Of a stretch of 64,000 nucleotides of DNA, positions 17,862-27,271 are shown one piece after another. Location of the stretch: positions 20,210 to 84,209 of the forward strand of contig NZ_QOLD01000004.1 in the NCBI RefSeq assembly GCF_003333305.1, read 5' to 3'. The translations under genes and the position numbers were made by a program. Source of the stretch: Candidatus Colwellia aromaticivorans (lineage in GTDB: Bacteria > Pseudomonadota > Gammaproteobacteria > Enterobacterales > Alteromonadaceae). The notes beneath the pieces were generated by a model. That model saw only the letters and a program-made list of their open reading frames with translations, searched no databases and was not told where the DNA came from. Numbering within the stretch: the stretch's first letter is position 1; the number at the start of each line of letters is the position of its first letter.

Positions 17862-18788
17862 ATGATTAATAAAAATTTTCTTATCCCATTCTTATTCACC
17901 CCTATTATATTTGTCATTTCTGCCTGTGGCGGTAGTGACGATTCAGCAGACCAAGCAAAGTTTTCTTTAGGGATTAGTGATGCACCAGTTGATGATGCTG
18001 TTTCAGTATTTATTGAAATAGATGAAATTACTATTGCTGGGCCAGAGACTACCATAATTTCTGAATTTACTAATGAACATAATGAAATTGTAGATACCAT
18101 TCAAATTAATCTATTAGCCTATCAAGGCACTGACCAACTTAAAATTATTGATGAAGCTCAAGATGTAACTATGGTTCCTGGCACCTATTCAATGGAGTTA
18201 TTGGTAGTAGATGCTGGCTCATATGTACTGCTTGATAATGATGCTACCGAATATTCGATTAAAGTACCTAGTTCTAGACTACGTTTAGGGGACTTTGAAG
18301 TCGCAGCAACCTCAATCCAAGTAGGAAATACGCCCGCTTATACTATTGAATTTAGTTTACGTGAGTCATTAGTGATGCGCGGTAATACACCACCAAAAAA
18401 TGGTTTTATTATTAAGCCTCATGGCGTTCACATTGTAAGTGAATACGGAACGTTAGAAGGTGAAATTTCCCCTGGTAACACTAACTTAGGTGACTGTATT
18501 GTTTATCTATATGAAGGGGAACCAACTATATTAGGTGATAGCTATAATGACGAAAATACAGCACCCTTGGGTGAACCACCGGCAACAGCACCACTTATAT
18601 CAACAGTGGTATTAGATGGAGCTTACAGCATAGGATTTGTACCTGAAGGCAGTTACACGGTTGCTTTAATGTGTGGCACAGATATTGATAACAACATTCA
18701 ATATGACGCATTAACTATTCCTTCTCCTGATGGAAATGTAGCAACAGTAGATATTGTTAAAGGTGATGTTAAAACTGTCGATTTTTAA
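17862..18788 (+). CDS. DUF4382-type lipoprotein
   Basis: A 308-residue predicted lipoprotein. The signal peptide ends in a lipobox (VISAC, Cys22) followed by GGSDDSADQ. The first half, FSLGISDAPVDDAVSVFIEIDEI, matches DUF4382, a beta-rich domain common in marine gammaproteobacteria. The C-terminal part (about 200-308) resembles a carboxypeptidase-regulatory-like beta sandwich (VPEGSYTVALMCGTDIDNN). No function is established. It is a single gene in front of mraZ. Confidence 0.75.
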   Translation: MINKNFLIPFLFTPIIFVISACGGSDDSADQAKFSLGISDAPVDDAVSVFIEIDEITIAGPETTIISEFTNEHNEIVDTIQINLLAYQGTDQLKIIDEAQDVTMVPGTYSMELLVVDAGSYVLLDNDATEYSIKVPSSRLRLGDFEVAATSIQVGNTPAYTIEFSLRESLVMRGNTPPKNGFIIKPHGVHIVSEYGTLEGEISPGNTNLGDCIVYLYEGEPTILGDSYNDENTAPLGEPPATAPLISTVVLDGAYSIGFVPEGSYTVALMCGTDIDNNIQYDALTIPSPDGNVATVDIVKGDVKTVDF

Positions 18789-18812
18789 ATAAACTTATAG
18801 CAACAACTCATA

Positions 18813-18856
18813 GGCTAGCAGGATAGCTACCAAGCATAAATAAATGCCTGCTAGCC
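18813..18856 (+). terminator. Hairpin after the DUF4382 gene
   Basis: GGCTAGCAGG and CCTGCTAGCC form a perfect 10-bp stem with a 24-nt loop, 24 bp after the stop codon. The tail is TTAATTAAATT rather than a T-run, so its terminator role is uncertain. Confidence 0.5.
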
Positions 18857-18922
18857 TTAATTAAATTGTAACTGATTCAAACCTACCCACCAGAAGAACA
18901 ATGTCTTATAGCTGTTACTTAA

Positions 18923-19051
18923 TTATTTGTGTTTAACCACATTATTGATTGAGTTCCACTTACCAGATTTAACTTTATAAGATGAAGCGTATGTGCGCCA
19001 TGCGAAACCAAATCCTTCAAAAACCAGTTTACTTAAAAGTTTTTTTCGCAT
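18923..19051 (-). CDS. Possible 42-residue small protein
   Basis: An uninterrupted small reading frame starting MRKKLLSKLVFEGFGFAW. It is basic and rich in aromatic residues, with composition unlike random AT-rich sequence. There is no strong ribosome site; only AAGAAA precedes the ATG. An in-frame TAG lies about 30 bases upstream, so the start is well bounded. It is the only coding candidate in the 18789-19327 gap. I do not recognise it, and it could be chance. Confidence 0.3.
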   Translation of the reverse strand: MRKKLLSKLVFEGFGFAWRTYASSYKVKSGKWNSINNVVKHK

Positions 19052-19184
19052 TTTCTTAATGCTTTTTGAGATATTGATCTACAAAAGTCCACAAATTCAT
19101 TAACTTCCTAAAAATCTTTTCTCAGCCCTTAATTTTACTGGGTTTTTGACCAGTACTTATACTGATGTTTTTACCGAACTTTGC

Positions 19185-19222
19185 TTGACATAACTTTGCT
19201 TTAGTCACTAAACTGTATAAAT
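19185..19222 (+). promoter_or_regulatory. Candidate mra promoter
   Basis: A TTGACA hexamer lies at 19185-19190 and a TATAAA at 19216-19221. Their spacing is too long to pair directly, but CTTTGC (19194-19199) with TATAAA at 16 bp spacing could form a sigma-70 promoter just ahead of the MraZ boxes. Confidence 0.35.
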
Positions 19223-19252
19223 GTGGTAAAAAGTGGGTAATTGTGGATCTTG
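19223..19252 (+). promoter_or_regulatory. MraZ-binding boxes
   Basis: Three direct repeats, GTGGTAAAAA, GTGGGTAATT and GTGGATCTTG, have exact 10-bp periodicity. This matches the TGGGN-type repeats with 5-bp spacers by which MraZ represses its own operon. The boxes end 75 bp before the mraZ ATG. Confidence 0.72.
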
Positions 19253-19327
19253 AAGGATTTTTAAGATGATTTTTTAACAATTACGGCAAAATATTAAACA
19301 AAAGCAACGTTGATATAAGTAAATATT

Positions 19328-19786
19328 ATGTTTAGAGGCGCTAGCGCAATTACGCTTGATAGCAAAAACAGAATCACGATACCTACTAAGTATCGCGAGG
19401 AGCTATTTGCCGATTGCCAAGGAAAGATGATCTGCACGGTTGATATTCAACACGCGTGCTTATTACTTTACCCTTTGCCTGAATGGGAAGAAATCGAATT
19501 AAAGCTTTGCAGCTTATCAAGTATGAATCCACAAGAACGACTATTACAGCAAGTTTTACTGGGAAATGCTACTGATTGTGACATGGATAAAAATGGTCGC
19601 TTACTACTCAATGGGCCGTTAAGACAACATGCGGGATTAGAAAAATCTGTGATGTTAGTAGGGCAATTGAAAAAATTTGAAATTTGGAGTGAGTCAGCAT
19701 GGCAGGCCCAAATGCAGCAAGGTATTAGTAAAATACAATCAGGTGAAATTGAATTAACAGACCGTTTACTGGATTTATCTCTATAA
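19328..19786 (+). CDS. mraZ: Transcriptional regulator MraZ
   Basis: A 152-residue protein of the AbrB-like MraZ family with two related half domains. It opens with FRGASAITLDSKNRITIPTKYR, and the second half repeats the pattern in DCDMDKNGRLLLNGPLRQHAG. MraZ forms ring-shaped oligomers and represses the dcw operon by binding upstream repeats, which are visible here at 19223-19252. It is the first gene of the cluster, 79 bp ahead of rsmH. Confidence 0.95.
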   Translation: MFRGASAITLDSKNRITIPTKYREELFADCQGKMICTVDIQHACLLLYPLPEWEEIELKLCSLSSMNPQERLLQQVLLGNATDCDMDKNGRLLLNGPLRQHAGLEKSVMLVGQLKKFEIWSESAWQAQMQQGISKIQSGEIELTDRLLDLSL

Positions 19787-19865
19787 AAGTATTTGTAGGC
19801 AATTTTAGCCATACATTTTAGCATTAAACAGACGATTATATTAAAAAGGTTATAAAAAAAACAAT

Positions 19866-20816
19866 ATGGAATCAGATAAAACACACATTTCTGTTTTATT
19901 AGCTGAGGCGATAGATGGTTTAGACATCGATCCCAGTGGATGCTATATCGATTGTACTTTCGGTCGTGGCGGTCACTCGTCGTTGATCCTTTCCAAGTTA
20001 TCAGAACAAGGGCGATTAATTGCTATTGATCGTGATCCTTCAGCTATTACAGCGGCTGAAAAATTCCAAGATGATAAACGTTTTCTTATTGAACACCAAG
20101 GGTTTGCCAATTTAGCCGATATAGCCGAAAAACATAACTTAGTCGGCAAAGTGAACGGTATTTTATTAGATTTAGGCGTGTCTTCACCTCAATTAGACGA
20201 GGCTGAACGTGGCTTTAGCTTTATGAAAGATGGTCCGTTAGATATGCGTATGGATACGAGTCGTGGCCAAACAGCAGAGCAGTGGTTAGCGGTTGCTGAT
20301 GTTGAAGATATTACCTGGGTATTGAGAAACTTTGGTGAGGAAAAACACGCTTGGCGTATTGCCAATGCTATTGTTGATGCGCGCGTTGAAACACCTTTTA
20401 CCCGCACTAGCCAGTTAGCTAAATTGATAAAAACTACAGCACCACAGCGTGAAATTAAAAAGCATCCGGCAACCCGTAGTTTTCAAGCCATTCGTATGTA
20501 CATCAACAGCGAACTTGAGCAAATTGAAAAAGTCTTAGCTGCTTCTTTATCTGTGTTAGCTGAAGACGGCCGTTTAGTAGTAATTAGTTTTCATTCACTT
20601 GAAGATCGTTTAGTTAAGCAATTTATGAAAAAGCACTCACAAGGTAAAAAAGTACCTCGTGGTTTGATGATTACAGAAGAAGAGTTAAATAAAGGCAAAA
20701 AACTGGAATTAATAGGTCGTAAGTTGAAGCCGAGTAAAAGTGAAGTGGAAATCAATGTCCGCTCGCGCAGCTCAGTATTACGTATTGCTAAACGTTTACC
20801 GCATATAGACGAGTAA
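19866..20816 (+). CDS. rsmH: 16S rRNA m4C1402 methyltransferase RsmH
   Basis: A 316-residue SAM-dependent methyltransferase that N4-methylates C1402 of 16S rRNA. The SAM site is visible at [16 protein letters not shown]. Further family motifs are [22 protein letters not shown], the MRMD stretch, and [15 protein letters not shown] near residue 240. It follows mraZ, as in most gammaproteobacteria, and is followed 2 bp later by ftsL. Confidence 0.96.
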   Translation: MESDKTHISVLLAEAIDGLDIDPSGCYIDCTFGRGGHSSLILSKLSEQGRLIAIDRDPSAITAAEKFQDDKRFLIEHQGFANLADIAEKHNLVGKVNGILLDLGVSSPQLDEAERGFSFMKDGPLDMRMDTSRGQTAEQWLAVADVEDITWVLRNFGEEKHAWRIANAIVDARVETPFTRTSQLAKLIKTTAPQREIKKHPATRSFQAIRMYINSELEQIEKVLAASLSVLAEDGRLVVISFHSLEDRLVKQFMKKHSQGKKVPRGLMITEEELNKGKKLELIGRKLKPSKSEVEINVRSRSSVLRIAKRLPHIDE

Positions 20817-20818
20817 TT

Positions 20819-21148
20819 GTGTCAAATCACAGAGCGACGCAACGTAAACCCGTGTTAACGCTAGATATTTGGCAAGATATTTTACAACATTTTGTTAGTT
20901 ACATTTTATTAGCTTTGGTGGTGATATCAGCATTTTCAGTGATTTATTACACTCATGTAAACCGACAAACTACCAGTGAATTAGAGCTTTTATTCACCCA
21001 GCGAGATGAGTTAGATATTGAGTGGCGTAATTTATTGTTAGAGCAAAACTCTTTAGCAGAGCACAGCGCAATAGAAAGTAATGCGACAAAATTGTTAAAC
21101 ATGAAACGGCCAGATGCTAAATCAGAAATAATTATAACGTTAGAGTAG
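20819..21148 (+). CDS. ftsL: Cell division protein FtsL
   Basis: A 109-residue bitopic membrane protein. A short cytoplasmic N-terminus is followed by one membrane helix (residues about 26-45) and a periplasmic coiled coil (about 50-90) with heptad leucines, ending TLE. It forms the FtsQLB complex that activates septal synthesis. It starts with GTG 2 bp after rsmH, so translation is likely coupled. The sequence is weakly conserved; position, length and topology identify it. Confidence 0.9.
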   Translation: MSNHRATQRKPVLTLDIWQDILQHFVSYILLALVVISAFSVIYYTHVNRQTTSELELLFTQRDELDIEWRNLLLEQNSLAEHSAIESNATKLLNMKRPDAKSEIIITLE

Positions 21149-21204
21149 CAGTTAGGTTAATTAGTTTTCAACCAAGTAACTAAAGTACGGACAACATGAG
21201 TTAA

Positions 21205-22995
21205 ATGAGCAAAAAAGTGAGCGTAAGCGTGAGCAAAAAAGCAAGCAATCGCAGCAGTCAACCAACCACCACAGCATGGCGTTATTACGTAGTGTTAGGT
21301 ATTGTTGCATTGATTTATGCTGGATTACTGGCGCGCAGTGCTTATATTCAAATAATTGAACCTGATATGCTGAAAAAGCAAGGGGATATGCGCTCAATGC
21401 GGATTGCTGCCAATACGGTGCAGCGTGGCTCTATTATTGATAGGAATGGTGATGAACTTGCCATTAGTGTACCGGTAGAAACCGTGTGGGCTGATCCAAA
21501 AATCATTATGGATAATAATGCCCTTGCGATGAGTGAACATTGGCAAGCACTGGCTGATGTTTTAGGTCAAAACGTCAATGAATTAACGACTCGTGTTGTA
21601 CGCCACCCCACAAAACGCTTTGTTTATTTAGAGCGAAAAATATCCCCTGCCATGGCAAATTATATTCGTGAGTTGAAAATCCCTGGCATTCATCTTCGTA
21701 AAGAATCAAAACGTTTTTATCCAACGGGTGAAATAAGTGCTCATATTGTTGGTTTTACCAATGTTGATGATAAAGGAATTGAAGGGGTTGAACGAGTATA
21801 TGACCAACAACTTACCGGTATAGGTGGTAGCAAGCGTTTTAGAAAAGATGCTAAAGGTCGTAAAATTGAAATCTTATCCGTTGAAGCTGCGCATGAAGCA
21901 AAAAATATTACACTGACAATTGATCAACGTATCCAAGCGATTGCTTACAAAGAATTAAAAGGTGCTGTACAAGCATTTAAAGCGACTTCTGGCTCGGTAG
22001 TTGTGGCAGATATTCATACGGGTGAAATATTAGCGATGGCGAATAGCCCATCTTATAACCCTAATAATCGTCGTAATACAGCCATTCACCGCTTCCGCAA
22101 TCGAGCTATTACCGATATTTACGAGCCTGGTTCAACCATGAAGCCTCTTACTGCGTTAACCGCATTAGAGTTTGGCTCAGCTAAAATTAATACGATTATT
22201 GATACTAGCCCTGGTTGGATGCGCTTAGGTGGCCGACGCGTTAATGACCCGATTAATCGTGGTAAATTATCAATTGAAGAAATTTTAGTCACCTCATCGA
22301 ATATGGGAACTACTAAACTGGCCTTGTCAGTGCCAAAAAACTTTTTGCTTGATAAGTTTTTTGATGCAGGATTTGCCGATGATACCGGTACAGGTTTGGT
22401 TGGTGAAAGCTCCGGTATGATGCATGACAGACCACGATGGTCAAAATTTGAGCTGGCAACGTTATCATGGGGTTATGGTTTAGCAATAACACCAATGCAA
22501 CTAGCGCGTTTTTACGCGACGTTAGCCAACGGTGGCGTTAAGCGTGAACTGTCTATTGTTAAAGCTGAACAAGAAAATGAAGGTGTACGCATTTTTTCAA
22601 AAGCGAATGCTAATGCTGTGATGGTAATGCTAGAAAAAGTTGTTGATGAGCATGTACAAAAAGCGAAAGTCGCTGGCTATCGCGTTGGTGGTAAAACGGG
22701 TACTTCTTTTAAGGCAGTAGCAGGCGGTTATGGTAATGATTATGTAGGATTATTTGCAGGTGTTGCCCCAATTTCTGATCCTAAAGTTGTGGTGGTTGTG
22801 GTTATTAATGATCCCGGTGGCGATCTTTACCATGGTGGAGAAGTTGCTGCGCCAGTCTTTTCTCGCGTAATGAAAGGAGCACTACGGGTCTTAAATGTTG
22901 CGCCTGATGCTAATGAAAAGTTAGCGCAGAGTAATACATTAAGAAAAACGATTGATGAGTTACGCATAAGTGAACCGGAGGCTAATGATGTCTAA
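21205..22995 (+). CDS. ftsI: Septal peptidoglycan transpeptidase FtsI (PBP3)
   Basis: A 596-residue class B penicillin-binding protein. One membrane helix (about 29-48) anchors it. The PBP dimerisation domain follows, with RGSIIDRNGDELAISVP. The transpeptidase domain has the active-site motif STMK in PGSTMKP (about residue 312), SSN in VTSSNMG, and KTG in GGKTGTSFKA. It cross-links septal peptidoglycan with FtsW. Its 3' end overlaps the murE start. Confidence 0.96.
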   Translation: MSKKVSVSVSKKASNRSSQPTTTAWRYYVVLGIVALIYAGLLARSAYIQIIEPDMLKKQGDMRSMRIAANTVQRGSIIDRNGDELAISVPVETVWADPKIIMDNNALAMSEHWQALADVLGQNVNELTTRVVRHPTKRFVYLERKISPAMANYIRELKIPGIHLRKESKRFYPTGEISAHIVGFTNVDDKGIEGVERVYDQQLTGIGGSKRFRKDAKGRKIEILSVEAAHEAKNITLTIDQRIQAIAYKELKGAVQAFKATSGSVVVADIHTGEILAMANSPSYNPNNRRNTAIHRFRNRAITDIYEPGSTMKPLTALTALEFGSAKINTIIDTSPGWMRLGGRRVNDPINRGKLSIEEILVTSSNMGTTKLALSVPKNFLLDKFFDAGFADDTGTGLVGESSGMMHDRPRWSKFELATLSWGYGLAITPMQLARFYATLANGGVKRELSIVKAEQENEGVRIFSKANANAVMVMLEKVVDEHVQKAKVAGYRVGGKTGTSFKAVAGGYGNDYVGLFAGVAPISDPKVVVVVVINDPGGDLYHGGEVAAPVFSRVMKGALRVLNVAPDANEKLAQSNTLRKTIDELRISEPEANDV

Positions 22996-24562
22996 GCCCT
23001 CACCTCAATTTATGGTACAACTGCTACATGATTTTGCCATCAAGTTACCGAATGATTTTACCCAAGCTAACCTACTGGGTGACTTAACTAATGACACTCG
23101 ACAGCTTAATTCAGGTGATGTTTTTTGTGCCATCATTGGTCATGTTGTCGATGGTCGAAAATATATTACTGGCGCTATCAACAAAGGGGCTAGTTTAGTT
23201 TTAGCTGAATGCTTAGATGAAAGTGAGCATGGCAATATTGTTTTTCAACAAGATGTTGCTGTTGTGAGTTTTTACCAATTAAATAAAGAATTATTTACCC
23301 TTGCCAGTGCTTATTATCAAACACCTCAAGCAAAAATGACCATGATAGGTATTACCGGCACTAATGGTAAAACGAGTACTAGCCAGTTACTTGGACAAAT
23401 ACTAACAAGTTGTCAAAAGCCTTGTGCAATTATCGGTACTAATGGCGCAGGGTTGGTGAATGATTTACAAACCATAGAAAATACTACGCCAAGTGCCACT
23501 GATTTAGTGCAATTATTCAACCAATTCAATAAACAAAAAATAACGCACCTTGCCATGGAAGTTTCTTCACATGCGCTTGAGCAAGGTCGCGTTAACGGTA
23601 ATGCCTTTGATATAGCCGTTTTTACCAATTTAAGCCGAGATCATTTAGATTATCACGGCAGTATGGCTGATTATGCCGCGGCAAAAAGACAGTTATTCAT
23701 TCATAACGATAAGCAAGTTGCCGTGTTAAATGGTGATGATCAACAAGTTGAAATGTGGCTTGCAACATGGCCAGATAATCAAAAAAATCTGTGGCTATAC
23801 GGGCGTAGTGATTTAGTTAGCAACTCAAGCCAGTTTGTTAGCTGTTATAACATTGAGCACCATAGCCAGGGTGTTGATTTTATTTTAAATACGCATCTAG
23901 GCAATATTGAAATTCAAAGTCCATTATTGGGTGATTTTAATATTGATAACTTGTTAGCGGTGATTGCGGTGTTATTGATTGAAGGACTTTCCTTAGACAA
24001 TATCGCGCAAAAAATCACTAGTGTTAAGGCTATTGCAGGTCGTATGGAAGCCTTTTCGGTAGAATCATCCATATCAACATCATCAACAGTGCCAACAGCG
24101 GTAGTAGATTATGCCCATACCCCTGACGCTTTAGATAAAGCGTTACTGGCTTGTCGTCAACATTGTCATGGTAGTTTATACGTAGTTTTTGGTTGTGGTG
24201 GGGAGCGAGATAAAGGCAAGCGAGTGCTAATGGCGCAAGCAGCAGAAAAGCATGCAGATTACTTGGTAATCACTAATGATAACCCGCGCTCTGAAACGCC
24301 CATGAGTATCATCAATGATATTTTAGTAGGCTTAACGCCACAGGCACAATACAAAGTTATTGTTGATAGAGAACAGGCCGTATTGGCAACCTTGAGCGAA
24401 GCTAACAGTGATGATGTGGTGTTGTTAGCAGGCAAAGGGCATGAAGATTATATTATTTTAGGTAAAGATAAAGTTGGCTACAACGAACGACAAGTTGTGA
24501 TGAACTTTTTTAAGCAAGTTAACGCTAACCCTACGTTTAAATCAGTAGGTACTCAATTATGA
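22988..24562 (+). CDS. murE: UDP-MurNAc-tripeptide synthetase MurE
   Basis: A Mur ligase of 524 residues that adds meso-diaminopimelate to UDP-MurNAc-L-Ala-D-Glu. The ATP site GITGTNGKTSTSQ lies near residue 115. The DNPR motif (TNDNPRSE), which marks specificity for meso-DAP, lies near residue 430. I chose the second of two adjacent ATGs because GGAG lies 7 bases upstream; the ATG at 22985 and a GTG at 22970 are alternatives. It overlaps ftsI by 8 bp and murF by 4 bp. Confidence 0.95.
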   Translation: MSKPSPQFMVQLLHDFAIKLPNDFTQANLLGDLTNDTRQLNSGDVFCAIIGHVVDGRKYITGAINKGASLVLAECLDESEHGNIVFQQDVAVVSFYQLNKELFTLASAYYQTPQAKMTMIGITGTNGKTSTSQLLGQILTSCQKPCAIIGTNGAGLVNDLQTIENTTPSATDLVQLFNQFNKQKITHLAMEVSSHALEQGRVNGNAFDIAVFTNLSRDHLDYHGSMADYAAAKRQLFIHNDKQVAVLNGDDQQVEMWLATWPDNQKNLWLYGRSDLVSNSSQFVSCYNIEHHSQGVDFILNTHLGNIEIQSPLLGDFNIDNLLAVIAVLLIEGLSLDNIAQKITSVKAIAGRMEAFSVESSISTSSTVPTAVVDYAHTPDALDKALLACRQHCHGSLYVVFGCGGERDKGKRVLMAQAAEKHADYLVITNDNPRSETPMSIINDILVGLTPQAQYKVIVDREQAVLATLSEANSDDVVLLAGKGHEDYIILGKDKVGYNERQVVMNFFKQVNANPTFKSVGTQL

Positions 24563-26064
24563 TTACACTAGATTTAGCCACGTTAGCAATAGTAACCAAT
24601 GGTCAGTTACTTTGTCATGAATCACTTAAATCAGTCACTATCGAAAATTTGATAACTGATTCACGTGCGCTAAAGTTGCAAGAAAAGAGCAAAGATGCCT
24701 TTTTAGCGCTAAAAGGCCCTAACTTTGACGGGCATCGCTTTGCTCAACAAGTTGTTGATAAAGGGTGTCAGGTGTTAATTGTTGATCATCAAATTGACGG
24801 TTTAAACACTGAAACGGTCGCTCAAATAATTGTTGATGATACGCGTATTGCTTTGGGTAAAATAGCGGCTTATGTGAAGCAGCAAGTAGCCCCTAAAACT
24901 ATTGGTATTACGGGGAGTAGCGGTAAAACTACCGTAAAAGAAATGTTAGCAGCCATTTTATCTCGGTTAGGTAAAGTATTAGCAACTAATGGAAATTTTA
25001 ATAACGATATAGGTGTGCCCTTAACGTTATTACGCTTAACACATGATGATGATTTTGCGGTAATAGAAATGGGCGCGAATCATATTGGTGAAATTGCGTA
25101 TACAACAGAATTAGTTAAACCCGATGTTGCCATGATCAACAATATAGCCGCAGCACATTTAGAAGGTTTTGGTGATTTATGTGGCGTTGCTCGTGCTAAG
25201 GGTGAAATATTTTCCGGTTTAGCTGCTGACGGTATTGCGCTTTATAACCAAGACACAAAATACACCAGTAAATGGCAATGGCGCTTAACGGACAAACAAG
25301 TTCGTACATTTTCTTGTGCTAACTCTAGGTATACCGATGCCCCTGTTAACGCCGATATTTATAGCAATAACGTCTGTTTAGATGACAATGGCTGTGCCAG
25401 TTTTGATTTACAAGCATCTCTTGGTCAATGTTCAATAAAACTTAACGTGCCGGGTAAGCATAATGTTTGTAATGCTGTCGCTGCGGCTGCTGCCGCCATT
25501 GAATGCGGTGCAAGTTTACAGGATATCCGCTTAGGTCTAGCTGATATGGCGCCAGTAAAAGGGCGATTGAATATCCATCACTTAACAAGCAAAAATTCAG
25601 TCAAAGAAATAAAGCTAATTGATGATACTTATAATGCGAATGTGGAGTCGATTAAAGCGGCAATTTCTTTGTTAGCTAATTATTCAGGCCAACAGGTTTT
25701 AATTTTGGGTGATATGGCTGAACTTGGCAGTGAAGCACGTAGTTACCATCAAGAAGTGGGGGAGTTTGCCAAAGAACAGGGTATTAATGTTCTCCTTACC
25801 CTCGGTGTATTAAGTCAAAATACTAGTGATGCTTTCGCTCACCAAAATGAAGCCATGAGTAAACACTTTAGTGAACGTGCTGACTTATCAGCATACTTAT
25901 TTTCACTGCTCACACAAAACAAGAAAAATCAGGAATCGAATATCAATATTTTAGTAAAAGGCTCACGTAGCGCTCATATGGAAAATGTCGTTGAAGAGAT
26001 AATTAGTTGGCATGAGAACCGTTGTCAAAACAGCGTTTGCCATGCATCTGAGGACAATTCTTAA
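24559..26064 (+). CDS. murF: UDP-MurNAc-pentapeptide synthetase MurF
   Basis: A 501-residue Mur ligase that adds D-Ala-D-Ala to the UDP-MurNAc-tripeptide. The ATP-binding loop is [15 protein letters not shown] (about residue 115). [12 protein letters not shown] and [15 protein letters not shown] are typical of MurF. It overlaps murE by ATGA and mraY by a single base (TAATG). The length is about 45 residues above the E. coli protein, mostly in loops. Confidence 0.95.
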   Translation: MITLDLATLAIVTNGQLLCHESLKSVTIENLITDSRALKLQEKSKDAFLALKGPNFDGHRFAQQVVDKGCQVLIVDHQIDGLNTETVAQIIVDDTRIALGKIAAYVKQQVAPKTIGITGSSGKTTVKEMLAAILSRLGKVLATNGNFNNDIGVPLTLLRLTHDDDFAVIEMGANHIGEIAYTTELVKPDVAMINNIAAAHLEGFGDLCGVARAKGEIFSGLAADGIALYNQDTKYTSKWQWRLTDKQVRTFSCANSRYTDAPVNADIYSNNVCLDDNGCASFDLQASLGQCSIKLNVPGKHNVCNAVAAAAAAIECGASLQDIRLGLADMAPVKGRLNIHHLTSKNSVKEIKLIDDTYNANVESIKAAISLLANYSGQQVLILGDMAELGSEARSYHQEVGEFAKEQGINVLLTLGVLSQNTSDAFAHQNEAMSKHFSERADLSAYLFSLLTQNKKNQESNINILVKGSRSAHMENVVEEIISWHENRCQNSVCHASEDNS

Positions 26065-27143
26065 TGTTACATTGGCTAGCCGAATATTTAACCCAATACT
26101 ATAGTGCGTTTAATGTATTTTCGTACTTAACTCTTCGTGCAATTGTTAGCACGTTAACCGCGTTATTTATTTCTCTTTTCTTTGGTCCTAAATTAATTCG
26201 TTATTTACAAAAAATGCAAATAGGGCAAACAATTCGCAGTGATGGCCCTGAAAGTCATTTATCAAAATCGGGTACGCCAACGATGGGCGGTATTTTAATT
26301 TTAGCCGGCATTGTTTTTAGCGTATTACTGTGGGCTGATTTAAGTAATGTCTATGTTTGGGTTGTGTTGTTTGTTGTAGTAAGTTTTGGCGCAATTGGCT
26401 TTGTTGATGATTACCGTAAAGTGATACGAAAAGACTCAAATGGCTTAATCGCCAAATGGAAATATTTCTGGCAAACCGTAGTAGGTTTAGCCACAGCAAT
26501 ATTTTTATATCAAATATCACACCCAGAACAAACCTTTTTACTTATACCATTTATTAAAGATGTTATGCCACAACTGGGCATTTTTTATATTGTGCTGACC
26601 TATTTTGTCATTGTTGGTACTAGCAATGCGGTTAATTTAACGGATGGTTTAGATGGTTTAGCCATAGTGCCAACTATCATGGTTGCTGGCGCTTTTGCGT
26701 TGTTCGCCTATGTTACCGGTCACGTTAATTTTTCTAGTTATTTAAATATTCCTTATATCGCCATGACCTCAGAGTTAGTGGTGGTTTGTACTGCCATTGT
26801 TGGTGCAGGTCTGGGCTTCTTATGGTTTAACACGTACCCAGCACAAGTTTTTATGGGAGATGTTGGTTCCTTAGCTTTAGGCGCAGCATTAGGAGTAATT
26901 GCTGTTTTAGTGAGACAAGAATTAGTGCTTTTTATTATGGGCGGCGTTTTCGTGATGGAAACGGTCTCGGTAATTTTGCAAGTTGGCTCATATAAATTAC
27001 GCGGTCAGCGAATTTTTCGTATGGCGCCAATTCATCACCATTACGAATTAAAAGGTTGGCCTGAACCACGAGTGATTGTGCGCTTTTGGATCATATCATT
27101 AATTTTAGTCTTGATTGGATTAGCAACGTTGAAACTGAGATAA
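26064..27143 (+). CDS. mraY: Phospho-MurNAc-pentapeptide transferase MraY
   Basis: A 359-residue polytopic membrane enzyme with about ten helices that makes lipid I from UDP-MurNAc-pentapeptide and undecaprenyl phosphate. The conserved acidic motifs are visible: [18 protein letters not shown] and [10 protein letters not shown]. The histidine-rich loop [14 protein letters not shown] is at residues about 322-335. Length equals the family norm. Confidence 0.97.
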   Translation: MLHWLAEYLTQYYSAFNVFSYLTLRAIVSTLTALFISLFFGPKLIRYLQKMQIGQTIRSDGPESHLSKSGTPTMGGILILAGIVFSVLLWADLSNVYVWVVLFVVVSFGAIGFVDDYRKVIRKDSNGLIAKWKYFWQTVVGLATAIFLYQISHPEQTFLLIPFIKDVMPQLGIFYIVLTYFVIVGTSNAVNLTDGLDGLAIVPTIMVAGAFALFAYVTGHVNFSSYLNIPYIAMTSELVVVCTAIVGAGLGFLWFNTYPAQVFMGDVGSLALGAALGVIAVLVRQELVLFIMGGVFVMETVSVILQVGSYKLRGQRIFRMAPIHHHYELKGWPEPRVIVRFWIISLILVLIGLATLKLR

Positions 27144-27271
27144 AAGCGAGTAGCGAGTAACTAGTTACGAGTTGCGAAAACAAAGTGTTTATATAGTATG
27201 TTCGAAACTTTCCTTGCTCGAAACTGAGTGGCGAATAAGAAAGCAATCAGAGAAAGAGAAGCAAAAGAAAA

